Origin: Bacillus sp. AFS006103
GTDB taxonomy: Bacteria; Bacillota; Bacilli; Bacillales; Cytobacillaceae
Assembly: GCA_002559145.1 (NCBI GenBank)
Contig: NTXX01000001.1
Span: forward strand, 174,711-238,710
DNA: 64,000 nt
Reading direction: 5' to 3'
The position numbers were made by a program, and so were the translations under genes. The notes under the pieces are model-generated. The model was not told the DNA's origin, did no database searches, and was given only the letters and a program-made list of their open reading frames with translations. Shown one piece after another: positions 20,969 through 31,066 of the stretch (positions are counted from its first letter, which is position 1; each line of letters opens with the position of its first letter).

Positions 20969-21001
20969 AAAAGATGCAATCAGAATAATTGCATCTTTTT
21001 T
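20969..21001 (-). terminator. Terminator of the nadB-nadC-nadA operon
   Basis: A perfect 13-bp stem (AAAAAGATGCAAT with ATTGCATCTTTTT), 7-base loop, 10 bases past the nadA stop. Confidence 0.92.
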
Positions 21002-21010
21002 AACAGTTAT

Positions 21011-22108
21011 TTAAGAATGTATTAACATCCGCTCCAGCGCCAATTTCGCATTTTCAGCTATTTCTGGACTTACATTGATCATATTATTTGTCTCCGCTAA
21101 CGTATCGAGGCTCCAAACTAAATGCGGCAGGTCAATTCTGTTCATGGTCAAACACGGACACATATGCGGATTTAATGAGATAATCTTTTTATCCGGGTGA
21201 TTTTGAATTAAGCGGTTGACCAGATTCATCTCTGTTCCAATCGCCCATGCCGTGCCAGGCTGAGCCTTTTCAATGGCGTTAATAATATAACTCGTTGACC
21301 CTGCCATATCCGCCAATTCCACTACTTCACGACGGCACTCCGGATGGACGATGATGTTCATTTTTGGATATTTATAGCGGGTATCAATTACATTTTGAAC
21401 AGTAAAATTTTCATGAACGGAACAATGACCTTTCCAAAGAATGACTTTTATTTTCGAAAAATCACCTTCGTATTCGAGCTCATGATTTATTGGGTTCCAA
21501 ACAGCCATTTCGTCTAAGCATATACCTAGTTCAACGGCCGTATTTCGACCTAAATGCTGATCTGGCAAAAATAGAATTCGTTCCTTTATTTCAAATGCCC
21601 ACTTCACCATCTTTTCAGCATTAGAGGAGGTTACGGTAGCCCCGCCATTAGCACCAACAAATGATTTAATTGCTGCGGTTGAATTGACATAGGTTAAAGG
21701 GAGAATCGTGTCTCCAAATATTCCTCCGAGCGTTTCCCACGCTCTTTCGGTTTGCTGTATATCTGCCATATCAGCCATTGAACAGCCGGCACGCATATCA
21801 GGTAAGATGACCTTTTGCTGGTCACTTGTTAAAATATCTGCAGTTTCCGCCATAAAATGAACACCACAGAAGACAATAAATTCTGCTTCTTTATTTTCAG
21901 CTGATAATTGTGCCAGCTGTAAGGAATCACCTGTGGCATCTGCAAACTGAACCACTTCGTCTTTTTGATAGTGATGTCCTGGAATAAACAGGCGTGAACC
22001 CAACTGTTTCTTTACCTCAATCACACGGTTTTCGAGTTCTTCTTTCGTCATTTGTTTATATTTTTCAGGAATCATTATATTTTTTTGTAAAGAGGCCAAG
22101 ATATTCAT
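21011..22108 (-). CDS. nadA: Quinolinate synthase NadA
   Basis: NadA condenses iminoaspartate with dihydroxyacetone phosphate to quinolinate using a [4Fe-4S] cluster. Cysteines in the contexts [18 protein letters not shown] and HMCPCLTMN are available as cluster ligands, and the substrate motif [14 protein letters not shown] is present. The 365-residue long form is typical of Bacillus. I place the start at ATG 22108 (MNILASL), 9 bases after an AAAGGGAG; the upstream ATG abuts that site. It is tightly coupled to nadC, whose TAA lies one base before the ATG. The cysteine desulfurase nifS, divergent upstream, likely supplies its cluster sulfur. Confidence 0.96.
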   Translation of the reverse strand: MNILASLQKNIMIPEKYKQMTKEELENRVIEVKKQLGSRLFIPGHHYQKDEVVQFADATGDSLQLAQLSAENKEAEFIVFCGVHFMAETADILTSDQQKVILPDMRAGCSMADMADIQQTERAWETLGGIFGDTILPLTYVNSTAAIKSFVGANGGATVTSSNAEKMVKWAFEIKERILFLPDQHLGRNTAVELGICLDEMAVWNPINHELEYEGDFSKIKVILWKGHCSVHENFTVQNVIDTRYKYPKMNIIVHPECRREVVELADMAGSTSYIINAIEKAQPGTAWAIGTEMNLVNRLIQNHPDKKIISLNPHMCPCLTMNRIDLPHLVWSLDTLAETNNMINVSPEIAENAKLALERMLIHS

Positions 22109-22109
22109 T

Positions 22110-22958
22110 TTACGCATCTCCCTTTTCCCAAAGTACTTTAACACTGATATCGAGGGCTTTATATGAATGAGTTAAGTACCCTAGTGAGATGTAATCCACA
22201 CCTGTATCACGAAAATCAGCAATATTGGCTAATTGGATTCCTCCTGAGGCCTCCGTAATGATGTTAGCTGGGACTAATTTAATTAATTCCTTAATTTCAT
22301 CAGGGGTACGGTTATCAAACATGATAATATCCGCCCCTGCATTAACGGCTTCAATCACCTGTGCTTCCGTCTCTGCTTCGACTTCTACCTTCACCATATG
22401 GCCGGCATTTTTACGAATGGCTTCTACGGCCTTGGTAATCGAGCCAGCAAAGGAAATGTGGTTATCTTTAATCATGACGCCATCATATAAACCAAACCGG
22501 TGATTATAACCGCCCCCGCAGCGAACCGCATATTTTTCAAACATTCGGAGTCCAGGCGTTGTTTTCCGTGTATCACAAATCTTCGTATGACCACTATCAA
22601 GGGTGTTAACCGTTTTTTGAGTAAGCGTGGCAATCCCGCTCATCCGTTGAACAAGGTTCAGGATAACTCGTTCCCCTTTTAATAAATCGGCTATTTTCCC
22701 AGAGACACGGGCAAGCGTATCACCGTATTTAATTTCGTCGCCATCCTTCACGAACACTCGAATGCTTAGGTCGTTATTTAAGAGCTGAAACCCGGTTTTG
22801 ATAATTTCCTCGCCACAAAAAACACCTTCATCTTTTGCAAGAAAAACAATTTCCCCATTGGTATCGTCTGCAAAGATTAAATCGGTGGTTATATCCTGTT
22901 CCCCAATATCTTCAATAAAAAATTTCTCAAGTTGCGAGCGCAGTTTCAATTTGTTCAT
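22110..22958 (-). CDS. nadC: Nicotinate-nucleotide pyrophosphorylase NadC
   Basis: NadC converts quinolinate and PRPP to nicotinate mononucleotide. The 282-residue protein contains the family motifs [25 protein letters not shown] (substrate-binding Arg/His), GVMIKDNH and the C-terminal EASGGI and DYISLG segments. It overlaps nadB by 32 bases at its start and is followed at once by nadA, so the three are translationally coupled in pathway order B-C-A. Confidence 0.97.
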   Translation of the reverse strand: MNKLKLRSQLEKFFIEDIGEQDITTDLIFADDTNGEIVFLAKDEGVFCGEEIIKTGFQLLNNDLSIRVFVKDGDEIKYGDTLARVSGKIADLLKGERVILNLVQRMSGIATLTQKTVNTLDSGHTKICDTRKTTPGLRMFEKYAVRCGGGYNHRFGLYDGVMIKDNHISFAGSITKAVEAIRKNAGHMVKVEVEAETEAQVIEAVNAGADIIMFDNRTPDEIKELIKLVPANIITEASGGIQLANIADFRDTGVDYISLGYLTHSYKALDISVKVLWEKGDA

Positions 22959-24510
22959 CGGACTTCTCCATTCCCTGTTTATAGTTATGAATGATTGACT
23001 TCCTTAACCAACGGTTATCTTCCTCTTTTGAAAAATCACTTCTGAAGTGACCGCCCCGGCTCTCTGTCCGAATGAATGCAGATTCTGTGATTAGACTAGC
23101 AGTGATTAGCATAAAAACCTTGGTCATGTCTAGAGTAGAACATGAATCTAAATGAATATTTTTTGCCTGATATTGCTCTAACCAAGCTTGTTGCTTTTTC
23201 AAATTCACCTTATTGCGAACAATTCCAACCCGTTCCATCATTAAGTCCTTAATTTTTTCAATAGCTGGTAAATTAAATTTCTCTTCCTTTTGCAGTGGAT
23301 AAAAATAATCTTGAGCTAAAACCAGTGGTTCTTTACTTGCCTGATTGATCCATTGCGACAATTTCTCCCCTTGAAATAATCCTTCTAATAAGGAATTACT
23401 AGCTAAACGATTCGCACCGTGCAAGCCCGTGCAGGCGGCTTCTCCGATGGCATAAAGCCCATCAAGCGACGAACGCCCAAGTAAATCCGTTTTAATTCCT
23501 CCCATTAAAAAATGACTTCCGGGTGCAACTGGAATTTTCCCATCGGAGATTTGGATTCCGTTGTCCTCACAAATAGAAGTAATCGAAGGAAATCGTTTTC
23601 TAAACTCTTTGATAGTGCTTATATCTAAATAAACGTGTTTGCCTTTTTTCAGAAATTCATAGATTCTTTGTGAAACCACATGTCTAGGGCCAAGGTCTTT
23701 TAAGGGGTGAACACCCTCCATGATTGGAGTCCCGTCTTCCGTAACCAGTGTGGCCCCTTCTCCTCTTACAGCTTCCGAAATTAACCCCTTCGTTTCACCG
23801 TTTATATATAACAGTGTTGGGTGAAATTGGATAAACTCCATATCAACGACATCAGCACCGGCTAAATAAGCCATCGCAATCCCATCGCCGCTAACCGTTG
23901 GAGCATTTGAAGTGTAAGTATATAATTGTCCACACCCGCCGGTAGCGATAAAGACATGTTTGCCGTAAAATCTTTGAATCGCACCAGTTGATGCTTTAGC
24001 TTTAACTCCGATACAACGCTTCTGGTCGTTATTTAGGAGTAATTCATAGACAAAGACATCCTCTTCGACCGTAATATTTTTCTTTTGCTTGAGCTGACTG
24101 ATCAGAAACTCCATGACGTTTTTGCCAGTGGCATCGCCGCCGCCATGAACAATTCTCTTTTCACTGTGGGCCCCTTCCATTCCAAGGTACAATTCTCCCG
24201 CTTGATCTTTATCGAAGATATCACCTTGTTGAGCGATCCTTTTAATAAGATCAGGCGCAGCATGGATAATTTGCTGAACTGCATCTGGATTGTTGTGAAA
24301 TCTGCCTGCTTCTAGTGTATCGACAATATGTTTAGAAGGATGGTCATTTGCACCCAACGCGGCTGCAATCCCACCTTGGGCAAGATACGAATTAGCCGTT
24401 CTTAATTTTTCCTTTGTGAGAATCCTCACATTCACATCATCAGTTAATTGAGTAGCCAGCTGTAAGGCTGCAATCCCACTGCCAATAATTAATACATCAT
24501 CATTTGTCAT
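22927..24510 (-). CDS. nadB: L-aspartate oxidase NadB
   Basis: NadB is the FAD enzyme that oxidises L-aspartate to iminoaspartate, the first step of de novo NAD synthesis. The N-terminal dinucleotide-binding loop is IIGSGIAAL; NSYLAQGGIAAAL, the HHGGGDATG-type VHGGGDATG and the GLHGANRLASNSLLEG C-terminal flavin motif are intact. I choose the ATG at 24510 (AGGAGG 8 bases upstream), giving 527 residues. Its 5' region shares a short divergent spacer with nifS containing a NiaR-type operator, so it should be repressed by nicotinate. Confidence 0.96.
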   Translation of the reverse strand: MTNDDVLIIGSGIAALQLATQLTDDVNVRILTKEKLRTANSYLAQGGIAAALGANDHPSKHIVDTLEAGRFHNNPDAVQQIIHAAPDLIKRIAQQGDIFDKDQAGELYLGMEGAHSEKRIVHGGGDATGKNVMEFLISQLKQKKNITVEEDVFVYELLLNNDQKRCIGVKAKASTGAIQRFYGKHVFIATGGCGQLYTYTSNAPTVSGDGIAMAYLAGADVVDMEFIQFHPTLLYINGETKGLISEAVRGEGATLVTEDGTPIMEGVHPLKDLGPRHVVSQRIYEFLKKGKHVYLDISTIKEFRKRFPSITSICEDNGIQISDGKIPVAPGSHFLMGGIKTDLLGRSSLDGLYAIGEAACTGLHGANRLASNSLLEGLFQGEKLSQWINQASKEPLVLAQDYFYPLQKEEKFNLPAIEKIKDLMMERVGIVRNKVNLKKQQAWLEQYQAKNIHLDSCSTLDMTKVFMLITASLITESAFIRTESRGGHFRSDFSKEEDNRWLRKSIIHNYKQGMEKSDEQIETALAT

Positions 24511-24530
24511 CAAGTGATCCTCCTGACATA

Positions 24531-24549
24531 ACAGGTGTCTTGACATATA
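24531..24549. promoter_or_regulatory. Putative NiaR operator
   Basis: ACAGGTGTCTTGACATATA contains the dyad TGTC-TT-GACA, the core I recall for NiaR (YrxA) boxes. It lies in the divergent spacer between nadB and nifS-niaR, covering the likely -35 of nifS and lying in the nadB leader. Regulation is inferred. Confidence 0.65.
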
Positions 24550-24569
24550 TATTTACATAGATTTAAACT
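24540..24569 (+). promoter_or_regulatory. Candidate sigma-A promoter of nifS-niaR
   Basis: TTGACA, 18 bases, TAAACT, ending 43 bases before the nifS ATG. The -35 lies within the operator, so NiaR binding would block it. Confidence 0.5.
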
Positions 24570-24612
24570 AAAAACAAGTATTTTTATAGAAATGTAGTAT
24601 TGGAGGTTCGGA

Positions 24613-25761
24613 ATGAAATATTTTGATTATGCAGCGACTACTCCATTAGACCCTGAAGCAGCAGAAGTGTATGTGAAAGTTGCGACCGAATACTTTGGGA
24701 ATGCCAGCAGCCTCCATGATATTGGCGGTCAATCTGCCGCCTTGCTTGAAAACTGCCGGGAAGAATTAGCGAATCTAGTTGGAATCGATAAAAATGGCCT
24801 TTTTTTCACAAGCGGTGGGTCTGAAGGGAATTTCTTAGCGATTGAAGCACTTTTGTCCTCACCTAAAAAGGCAGGGAACCATATTATTGCTGGAATGGCG
24901 GAGCATTCCTCCGTCCACGGTGCCCTTAACAGGCTAAAGGAAGCTGGATATGAAATCACACGGCTTCCTTTCGATTCAACTGGTTTGATCAATCTCGAAC
25001 AGCTCGAAAGGGCGATTAAATCAGAAACAATATTAATGATACTGCAGCATGTTAATTCTGAGATTGGGACGATTCAGCCAATCAGTGAAATCGCAAAAAT
25101 TTGTATGGACAACAATATTCACTTGCACAGTGATTTTGTGCAGTCTTTTGGAAAAATAGATCTAAAACCTGTTGCTTCCTTGGTTAGTAGTTTTTCTTTT
25201 TCCGGTCATAAAATCTATGGACCAAAAGGAATTGGGGGCGTCTATGTCAATCCGCAACTTAAATGGCAGCCGTTTTTTCCAGGAAGCTCTCATGAAAAAG
25301 GATTCCGCCCAGGCACAGTAAATGTCCCTGCGATAGCTGCCATGACGGTAGCTGCCCAGAAAATAACCGGAAGAATCCAAGTGGAAAATAGTAAGGATCA
25401 ATTATTGCGGAAAACCTTTATTGATACACTTGAGCCCATAAAAGAACAAGTGAAGATTTATCAAGGTGACGATGGTTCGCAGCTCAATAGTATTATCGGG
25501 CTTGGGATAACTGGAATTGAAGGTCAATGGATGATGCTGGAATGCAATCGATTAGGGTTTGCAATATCCACCGGAAGTGCCTGTCAGCTGGGGTTGCAGT
25601 CCCCTGCCAAAGTGACGCAAGCCCTAGGATTTACTGCTGGAGAAGCAAAAGAGTTTATCCGGATTTCATTTGGCCATTCCACTAGTCTGGAGGATGTGAT
25701 CGAGCTTGGGGAAAGTATAGTTAAAATCGTGAATGCATTCAAGGCCGTTTCTGTTATATAA
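24613..25761 (+). CDS. nifS: Cysteine desulfurase for NAD synthesis
   Basis: A PLP-dependent cysteine desulfurase. The PLP lysine is in FSGHKIYGPKG, an HxSxH-like segment occurs in MAEHSSVHGAL, and the active cysteine is in STGSACQLG. B. subtilis NifS at this locus is dedicated to NadA's iron-sulfur cluster, and the divergent nadBCA here implies the same. TTGGAGG precedes the ATG. It is 382 residues, normal length, and is followed 55 bases later by niaR in the same direction. Confidence 0.95.
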   Translation: MKYFDYAATTPLDPEAAEVYVKVATEYFGNASSLHDIGGQSAALLENCREELANLVGIDKNGLFFTSGGSEGNFLAIEALLSSPKKAGNHIIAGMAEHSSVHGALNRLKEAGYEITRLPFDSTGLINLEQLERAIKSETILMILQHVNSEIGTIQPISEIAKICMDNNIHLHSDFVQSFGKIDLKPVASLVSSFSFSGHKIYGPKGIGGVYVNPQLKWQPFFPGSSHEKGFRPGTVNVPAIAAMTVAAQKITGRIQVENSKDQLLRKTFIDTLEPIKEQVKIYQGDDGSQLNSIIGLGITGIEGQWMMLECNRLGFAISTGSACQLGLQSPAKVTQALGFTAGEAKEFIRISFGHSTSLEDVIELGESIVKIVNAFKAVSVI

Positions 25762-25816
25762 AAAATTTAAATTATGCTAAAATAGGTAAACAGCAAATAG
25801 AAATAGGAGGAATTTT

Positions 25817-26356
25817 ATGGTCGAGCAAAAAAAAATATTGGGAGAGGAAAGGAGGTCATTAATTTTACAACAGTTAAAAGATAGCCCTGTCCCGCTGACA
25901 GGAAGTGAACTTGCCAATCGAACCAATGTAAGCAGACAGGTGATTGTTGGGGATATTACTCTTCTAAAGGCAAAAAATGAACCGATTATTGCAACCAGCC
26001 AAGGTTATATTTATTTAAAGCAAAACTCCGGCACTAATTCCTTTGAACGAACGATTGCATGCAAACATTTGCCGGAAGATACAGAAAAAGAGCTTAATTT
26101 ATTAGTGGACCATGGTGTGCTAGTGAAAGATGTAAGGATTGAACATAGAGTATACGGAGATTTGACTGCATCGATTATGGTTTCCAACCGCCAAGAGGTT
26201 AAACAATTCATAGAAAACATACAAAAGACCGGAGCTTCCCTATTATCTGAGTTAACAGAGGGAATCCACCTCCATACCATTTCAGCAGCTAGCACCCAAA
26301 TCTTAGATAAAGCGGAAACTGCCCTTAAAGCTGAGGGTTTTATGATTGAATCCTAA
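25817..26356 (+). CDS. niaR: Nicotinate-responsive repressor NiaR
   Basis: NiaR (YrxA) represses NAD synthesis and niacin uptake genes when nicotinic acid is plentiful. The N-terminus is a winged helix (LTGSELANRTNVSRQVIVGD as reader helix region, about 27-46), followed by a 3H domain named for three conserved histidines, visible here in ACKHLP, IEHRVYGD and GIHLHTI, which bind metal. 179 residues, usual length. AGGAGG upstream of the ATG. It forms a two-gene unit with nifS and probably acts on the operator at 24531. Confidence 0.95.
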   Translation: MVEQKKILGEERRSLILQQLKDSPVPLTGSELANRTNVSRQVIVGDITLLKAKNEPIIATSQGYIYLKQNSGTNSFERTIACKHLPEDTEKELNLLVDHGVLVKDVRIEHRVYGDLTASIMVSNRQEVKQFIENIQKTGASLLSELTEGIHLHTISAASTQILDKAETALKAEGFMIES

Positions 26357-26396
26357 AAAATGCTCCGTGCCATAATTGGCGGTGGAACAAGACATC

Positions 26397-26429
26397 AAAA
26401 AAGGACCCGTGCAAGTCTCGGGTCCTTTT
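26397..26429. terminator. Bidirectional terminator niaR/pheA
   Basis: An 11-bp stem AAAAGGACCCG with CGGGTCCTTTT and a 9-base loop between convergent genes. Confidence 0.9.
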
Positions 26430-26430
26430 G

Positions 26431-27288
26431 TTAATCCAATTCCACTTTCTTCGCAGGATAGCTTCCAAGTAATTTGACACCACAGCCTAATGCCTCTAGC
26501 TCAGCGATTGCTCCGGGTATCAAAACCTCATCCAACTTCATTTCGATATCTATAATAAAGAAATAATTGCCAATTCCCGTTTTCATTGGCCTTGACTCAA
26601 TTTTTGAAAGATTTAGTTTTCTCCAGGCGAACGCAGATAACACCTGATGAAGTGCTCCCGCTTGATCATCCTCAGGCAATGTAACCATGAGCGTCGTTTT
26701 GTAATGGGATGAACCGCTCAAGGTTTGGAAATCAAAATTCTCTTCGGTTAGCACCACAAACCGCGTGTGATTATAGTCAAAATCATGGATGTTTCTTTGC
26801 ACAATCGACAGGCCATATTCTTTCGCGGCCAATTCATTGGCAATCGCGGCAGACATTAATTCAGGCTGTTCCATGACCATCAGTGCTGCGGCCGCCGTTG
26901 AAGACACACTATCAACCGGCACACCCTTTAATTGATTATGTAAAAATTTATGACACTGTGCAATCGCATGGGAGTGGCTGTACACCTTGCTTACTTCCCG
27001 CCAATTTTCCTTATTATCAGGATGCACCATCAAATGCTGCTTAATCGGTAAGGTAATTTCACCAATAATCGGAATCTGGATAACTTGTGTTAAATAATCT
27101 AGTGTAATATTAACAGAACCTTCTAGCGCATTTTCAATGGGGACAACTGCAAGGTCCACTTCCTTCTCAACGATGGCATCCATACTTGCAGGAATCGTCT
27201 GATAGGGCTTAAGTTCAAATCCTTGAAAAACTTTCTTCACCGCTAACTCTGTAAATGTACCTTTTGGTCCTAAGTATCCAACCTTCAC
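26431..27288 (-). CDS. pheA: Prephenate dehydratase
   Basis: PheA decarboxylates and dehydrates prephenate to phenylpyruvate in phenylalanine synthesis. The catalytic domain (about 1-185) has GPKGTFTE, VPIENALEGSVN and the SSTAAAA stretch; TRFVVLTE ends it. A C-terminal ACT domain (about 200-275) carries ESRPMKTGIGNYFF, the feedback site for Phe. It is a stand-alone enzyme without a chorismate mutase domain, as in Bacillus. It follows pheB by 56 bases. Confidence 0.97.
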   Translation of the reverse strand: MKVGYLGPKGTFTELAVKKVFQGFELKPYQTIPASMDAIVEKEVDLAVVPIENALEGSVNITLDYLTQVIQIPIIGEITLPIKQHLMVHPDNKENWREVSKVYSHSHAIAQCHKFLHNQLKGVPVDSVSSTAAAALMVMEQPELMSAAIANELAAKEYGLSIVQRNIHDFDYNHTRFVVLTEENFDFQTLSGSSHYKTTLMVTLPEDDQAGALHQVLSAFAWRKLNLSKIESRPMKTGIGNYFFIIDIEMKLDEVLIPGAIAELEALGCGVKLLGSYPAKKVELD

Positions 27289-27344
27289 TGTTTCCCCACT
27301 CCTTATTGTTTTAAAAAGAAAGCTGAGAGCCGGCCGTAGTTTAA

Positions 27345-27794
27345 CTACGCACCTGTTCCCAGCACCTCTATCTTCTCTACAAATTCGAGTTTTCTCAGTT
27401 CTTTAAGTAACTCATCTATTTCCATCGTAATGTTCGAAGTGTTTAATGAGAGTGTTACATTTGCCCTGCTTTGCAACGGTATCGTTTGATGAAGAGTCAC
27501 AATATTGCAGCCTGAGTTTGCAACAACACTGAGCAATTTTGACAGCGTGCCTGAGCGATCTTCCAAATGAAAGAAAAGTGAGATAATCTTTTCCTTTTTA
27601 ATAGTTGAGAAAGGAAAAACAGTATCTCTGTATTTATAAAAGGCACTTCTGCTTAAATCTGCTTGTTGAACGGCATCTGCAATGGATTCCACCTTACCTC
27701 GCTCAAGCATTTCCTTAACATCCAGCGTTTTTTTCATCGCTTCCGGCAACACATCTTCACGCACTAAATAAAATTTCTTATCCGTGTTTTCCAT
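27345..27794 (-). CDS. pheB: ACT domain protein PheB
   Basis: A small regulatory protein next to pheA in Bacillus. The N-terminal part includes [17 protein letters not shown] and a helix-turn-helix-like [17 protein letters not shown]; the C-terminal half is an ACT domain ([29 protein letters not shown]). Its exact activity is not established; an amino-acid-sensing role near phenylalanine synthesis is inferred. I place the start at ATG 27794 (MENTDKKF, 149 residues); a GTG three codons upstream is possible. Confidence 0.92.
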   Translation of the reverse strand: MENTDKKFYLVREDVLPEAMKKTLDVKEMLERGKVESIADAVQQADLSRSAFYKYRDTVFPFSTIKKEKIISLFFHLEDRSGTLSKLLSVVANSGCNIVTLHQTIPLQSRANVTLSLNTSNITMEIDELLKELRKLEFVEKIEVLGTGA

Positions 27795-27834
27795 TTTTAT
27801 CACTCTACCTTGATCTCTTCAGGGTCTTTTCTTC

Positions 27835-29127
27835 TTACTCAATAAACTCAAATTCAAACTCCATTAGCTTCACAATGTCCCCGTCTTTTGCTCCTCTTTC
27901 CCTTAATGCTTCATCGACACCAAGACCACGAAGTTGACGTGCAAAACGGCGAACGGATTCTTCTCTTGAGAAATCTGTCATCTTAAAGAGTTTATCTGTC
28001 TTTTCACCAGTGACAACAAAAGTACCATCCGATTCTCTTGTAATTCTAAAGGCTTCAGGCTCTGCTTCGTGCTTATAAAGAACACGATGGACACCCGTTG
28101 TTTCCTCTTCTTCATGTTCAAGTGGAAATTCTGGTGTTTCCTCAATTTTATCAGCTACAGCATACAATAGCTCACGCAACCCTTTTCTTGTAACCGCTGA
28201 AATCGGGAAGATTGGATAGTCTTCTTCAAGCTGCTCCTTAAACTTCTTTAAGTTTTCCTCTGCTTCAGGCATATCCATCTTATTAGCTACAATCACTTGT
28301 GGGCGCTCTGTTAAGCGTAGGTTATACTCTTTTAATTCCCGGTTAATCGTCAGGTAGTCCTGATATGGGTCCCTGCCTTCCATCGCAGCCATATCAATGA
28401 CATGGACAATAACCCTTGTCCGTTCAATATGACGTAAGAATTGATGTCCGAGGCCAACACCTTCACTTGCCCCTTCTATCAGCCCTGGAAGGTCTGCCAT
28501 GACAAAGCTTCTGCCATCTTCTGTTTCGACCATGCCAAGATTAGGAACAATCGTTGTAAAATGGTACTCAGCGATTTTTGGTCTTGCCGATGATACAACG
28601 GATAAGAGTGTCGATTTCCCAACGCTTGGAAATCCAACGAGACCGACATCAGCAAGCAGCTTCAATTCAAGAATGACTTCACGTTCTTGTCCCGGTTCAC
28701 CATTTTCAGAAAGCTCCGGTGCGGGATTTGCCGGGGTTGCAAAGCGGGAATTTCCTCGTCCGCCACGACCGCCTCTAGCAATAATAGCCTGCTGCCCATT
28801 CTCAACTAAATCCGCAAGAACTTCCTTCGTTTTTTCATCAATCACGACTGTTCCAGGTGGTACCTTAACAATCATATCCTTTGCACCGGCACCGTGCTGG
28901 TTTTTGGACATGCCATGCTCGCCGCGTGGTGCTTTAAAATGACGCTGATAACGGAAATCCATTAATGTGCGCAAGCCTTCATTTACTTCAAAAACCACAT
29001 TGGCTCCTTTACCGCCATCTCCGCCTGCCGGGCCGCCTTTTGGTATATATTTTTCCTTACGAAATGCGACCATACCATTTCCGCCATCTCCAGCTTTTAC
29101 ATAAATCTTCGTTTGATCAACAAACAT
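27835..29127 (-). CDS. obg: GTPase ObgE/CgtA (Obg)
   Basis: Obg is an essential GTPase linked to 50S ribosome assembly, the stress response and sporulation. The order is glycine-rich OBG fold (1-158, with [10 protein letters not shown]), G domain (G1 GFPSVGKST near 165-173, G3 [10 protein letters not shown]4 NKMD, SAVTRKG), and the OCT domain at the C-terminus (about 350-430), found in Firmicute Obg. It is 61 bases after spo0B; the two are co-transcribed in Bacillus and Obg is needed for phosphorelay activation. Confidence 0.98.
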   Translation of the reverse strand: MFVDQTKIYVKAGDGGNGMVAFRKEKYIPKGGPAGGDGGKGANVVFEVNEGLRTLMDFRYQRHFKAPRGEHGMSKNQHGAGAKDMIVKVPPGTVVIDEKTKEVLADLVENGQQAIIARGGRGGRGNSRFATPANPAPELSENGEPGQEREVILELKLLADVGLVGFPSVGKSTLLSVVSSARPKIAEYHFTTIVPNLGMVETEDGRSFVMADLPGLIEGASEGVGLGHQFLRHIERTRVIVHVIDMAAMEGRDPYQDYLTINRELKEYNLRLTERPQVIVANKMDMPEAEENLKKFKEQLEEDYPIFPISAVTRKGLRELLYAVADKIEETPEFPLEHEEEETTGVHRVLYKHEAEPEAFRITRESDGTFVVTGEKTDKLFKMTDFSREESVRRFARQLRGLGVDEALRERGAKDGDIVKLMEFEFEFIE

Positions 29128-29188
29128 CTTATTCCTCCAGTCTGCAATTCGAATGAACTTTTGTCACGAAAAGTAGCTCAGATTTTGC

Positions 29189-29731
29189 CTATTTTTTTTG
29201 AATAGGGATAAAAACTTCTACTCCGAGTTCACTTTTTGAGAATTCCTTGACCACTACATCCAGTTGGTTCTTAGGGTCAGAAAGGAATGCTTCGATTAAT
29301 TTACTTTTTATTATTATCCCGCTAAAGTCAAAAAAGAAACGAACTCCCTCTGATTGCGGGTCAATTGATATTGATAAATGATTTTCTTGGAAAACTTCAA
29401 TTGCCTCGTTCAAACATTTAAAAAAATGATACGTCCAATTGGTGATCAGTTCCTCATTCATTTGAAAGGATTCCGAATCCTGAAGCACCTCATATTCAAG
29501 CTTAAAGGAAGGATTCTCCCAATTAGACTTTAACAGCAACGAAGCAAATAAAGGCATTTTTAAATTTGATAGCTTGGACTCGTGCTGTGCTTCGATAATA
29601 ATTTCGTCAATAACCGCTTTTGCCCGGTCGATTCGATTTAAATCCAAGTTCCCCTTAATTAATTGAAGCCTATTTAACCAATCATGTCGAGAATGCCGGA
29701 GCACTTCAACAATATCCCATTCTTTCTCCAT
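29189..29731 (-). CDS. spo0B: Sporulation phosphotransferase Spo0B
   Basis: Spo0B relays phosphate from Spo0F to Spo0A in the sporulation phosphorelay. The N-terminal helical hairpin carries the phospho-acceptor histidine in RHSRHDWLNRLQLIKGNL (H16 here, equivalent to H30 of B. subtilis), followed by the degenerate kinase-like C-terminal domain. At 180 residues it is a little shorter than B. subtilis Spo0B because the N-terminus is shorter. AGAAAGAATGG-like upstream sequence is weak, but a start further upstream is not open. Standard position before obg. Confidence 0.94.
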   Translation of the reverse strand: MEKEWDIVEVLRHSRHDWLNRLQLIKGNLDLNRIDRAKAVIDEIIIEAQHESKLSNLKMPLFASLLLKSNWENPSFKLEYEVLQDSESFQMNEELITNWTYHFFKCLNEAIEVFQENHLSISIDPQSEGVRFFFDFSGIIIKSKLIEAFLSDPKNQLDVVVKEFSKSELGVEVFIPIQKK

Positions 29732-29900
29732 ACGTACACTCCCACATTAAGTGTCACAACACTATTTTGCTGATAGTATATCAAAAAAATTACCATGAGT
29801 AAGCATTTTTATGTGATGAAAGATCATTAGAGGCAAAAAGAAGCATCTACGAAGTCATTTTCCTGAAGAAAATTGGGAAGGAAAAATTCGTTATCAAAAA

Positions 29901-29931
29901 GAAAACTCTAACCAAACAGGTTAGAGTTTTC
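29901..29931 (-). terminator. Terminator of the L21-Prp-L27 operon
   Basis: A perfect 13-bp stem (GAAAACTCTAACC with GGTTAGAGTTTTC), 5-base loop, then TTTTTG on minus, 12 bases after rpmA. Confidence 0.93.
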
Positions 29932-29942
29932 GTTAGTAATCC

Positions 29943-30236
<294 letters not shown>

Positions 30237-30578
30237 TTATTCCACCTCCTGCTTTTTGAAGGTAATCTTTATGTGCTTCCCGTATTCTTCTTCAATCGTA
30301 CGCAATGAAACAGTCATACCTTCTAGAAGAAGTTGTACTTTCTCATAAATGTCTTCCGAAAGATGTTCCGGTACAACACAGCGGAGAAAGCCGCCCTCAT
30401 GCTCAATCTCGGGCGTGACACCTGTTAGGGCGTGCACAGCGTTGATTGCTCCAATGGATACTGCAGATACGCCTGCACAGACGATATCCTTGCCTCGATT
30501 GGCGAAAAATGCATGACCACTTATTTCGAATGATTGAATAAATCCGGACTCTGTACGATTAATCCTAATTTGAATCAT
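30237..30578 (-). CDS. prp: L27-processing cysteine protease Prp
   Basis: Prp (YsxB) cleaves the N-terminal extension of L27, and this genome's L27 has that extension. The catalytic pair is present: His in EISGHAFF (about residue 22) and Cys in DIVCAGVSA (about 34). 113 residues, usual size. It sits between rplU and rpmA, as in all Firmicutes with this system, 15 bases after rplU. Confidence 0.96.
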   Translation of the reverse strand: MIQIRINRTESGFIQSFEISGHAFFANRGKDIVCAGVSAVSIGAINAVHALTGVTPEIEHEGGFLRCVVPEHLSEDIYEKVQLLLEGMTVSLRTIEEEYGKHIKITFKKQEVE

Positions 30579-30593
30579 CTATTCTTCAACACC

Positions 30594-30902
30594 TTATGCG
30601 TTGATTTTTTCGATGACTACTTTAGTGTAAGGTTGACGATGACCTTGCTTTTTACGGTTGTTTTTCTTCGCCTTGTACTTGAAAACAATGATTTTCTTTT
30701 GACGGCCTTGTTTTTCAACTTTAGCTGTAACTGTAGCGCCTGCAACAACAGGGCTTCCTACTTTTACATTTTCACCGCCAACGAAAAGAACCTTGTCAAA
30801 AGTAACTGTTTCACCAGCTTCAACATCTAATTTCTCGATGTAGATAGCTTGGCCTTCTTCGACTTTCAATTGTTTACCGCCAGTTTCGATAATTGCGTAC
30901 AT
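30594..30902 (-). CDS. rplU: Large ribosomal subunit protein bL21
   Basis: L21 is a 23S-binding protein. [14 protein letters not shown] at the N-terminus and the basic [17 protein letters not shown]-terminal stretch are characteristic. I place the start at ATG 30902 (102 residues), as AAGGAGGTG lies 6-7 bases upstream; the GTG nine bases further up is part of that site. It opens the L21-Prp-L27 operon, and a structured leader precedes it. Confidence 0.97.
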   Translation of the reverse strand: MYAIIETGGKQLKVEEGQAIYIEKLDVEAGETVTFDKVLFVGGENVKVGSPVVAGATVTAKVEKQGRQKKIIVFKYKAKKNNRKKQGHRQPYTKVVIEKINA

Positions 30903-31020
30903 GAACTGCACCTCCTTATAAACTCAGACTCGCCAGACACAGGCGCTTAAAGCATAATGCCAAAGACTTAATACCTGTTTTGTGCGGTTGTAGCACGGGT
31001 GCTACAAACATAACATTAAA
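30903..31020 (-). ncRNA. L21 leader of rplU
   Basis: The transcribed leader contains a perfect hairpin TGTAGCAC-CC-GTGCTACA (about 30988-31005), a CGCC/GGCG stem-loop (about 30930-30945) and a conserved-looking TCTGGCGAGTCTGAG stretch ending at the ribosome site. This is the layout I recall for the L21 leader, thought to control the operon autogenously. Identification rests on position and visible stems. Confidence 0.7.
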
Positions 31021-31050
31021 ATCCTAACATAAAATAGGCAAAAGTGTCAA
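31021..31050 (-). promoter_or_regulatory. Sigma-A-type promoter of rplU
   Basis: TTGACA, 18 bases, TAGGAT on the minus strand, just upstream of the L21 leader. The -35 is perfect and the -10 matches four of six bases. Confidence 0.6.
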
Positions 31051-31066
31051 TAGAAAATTAAGAACA

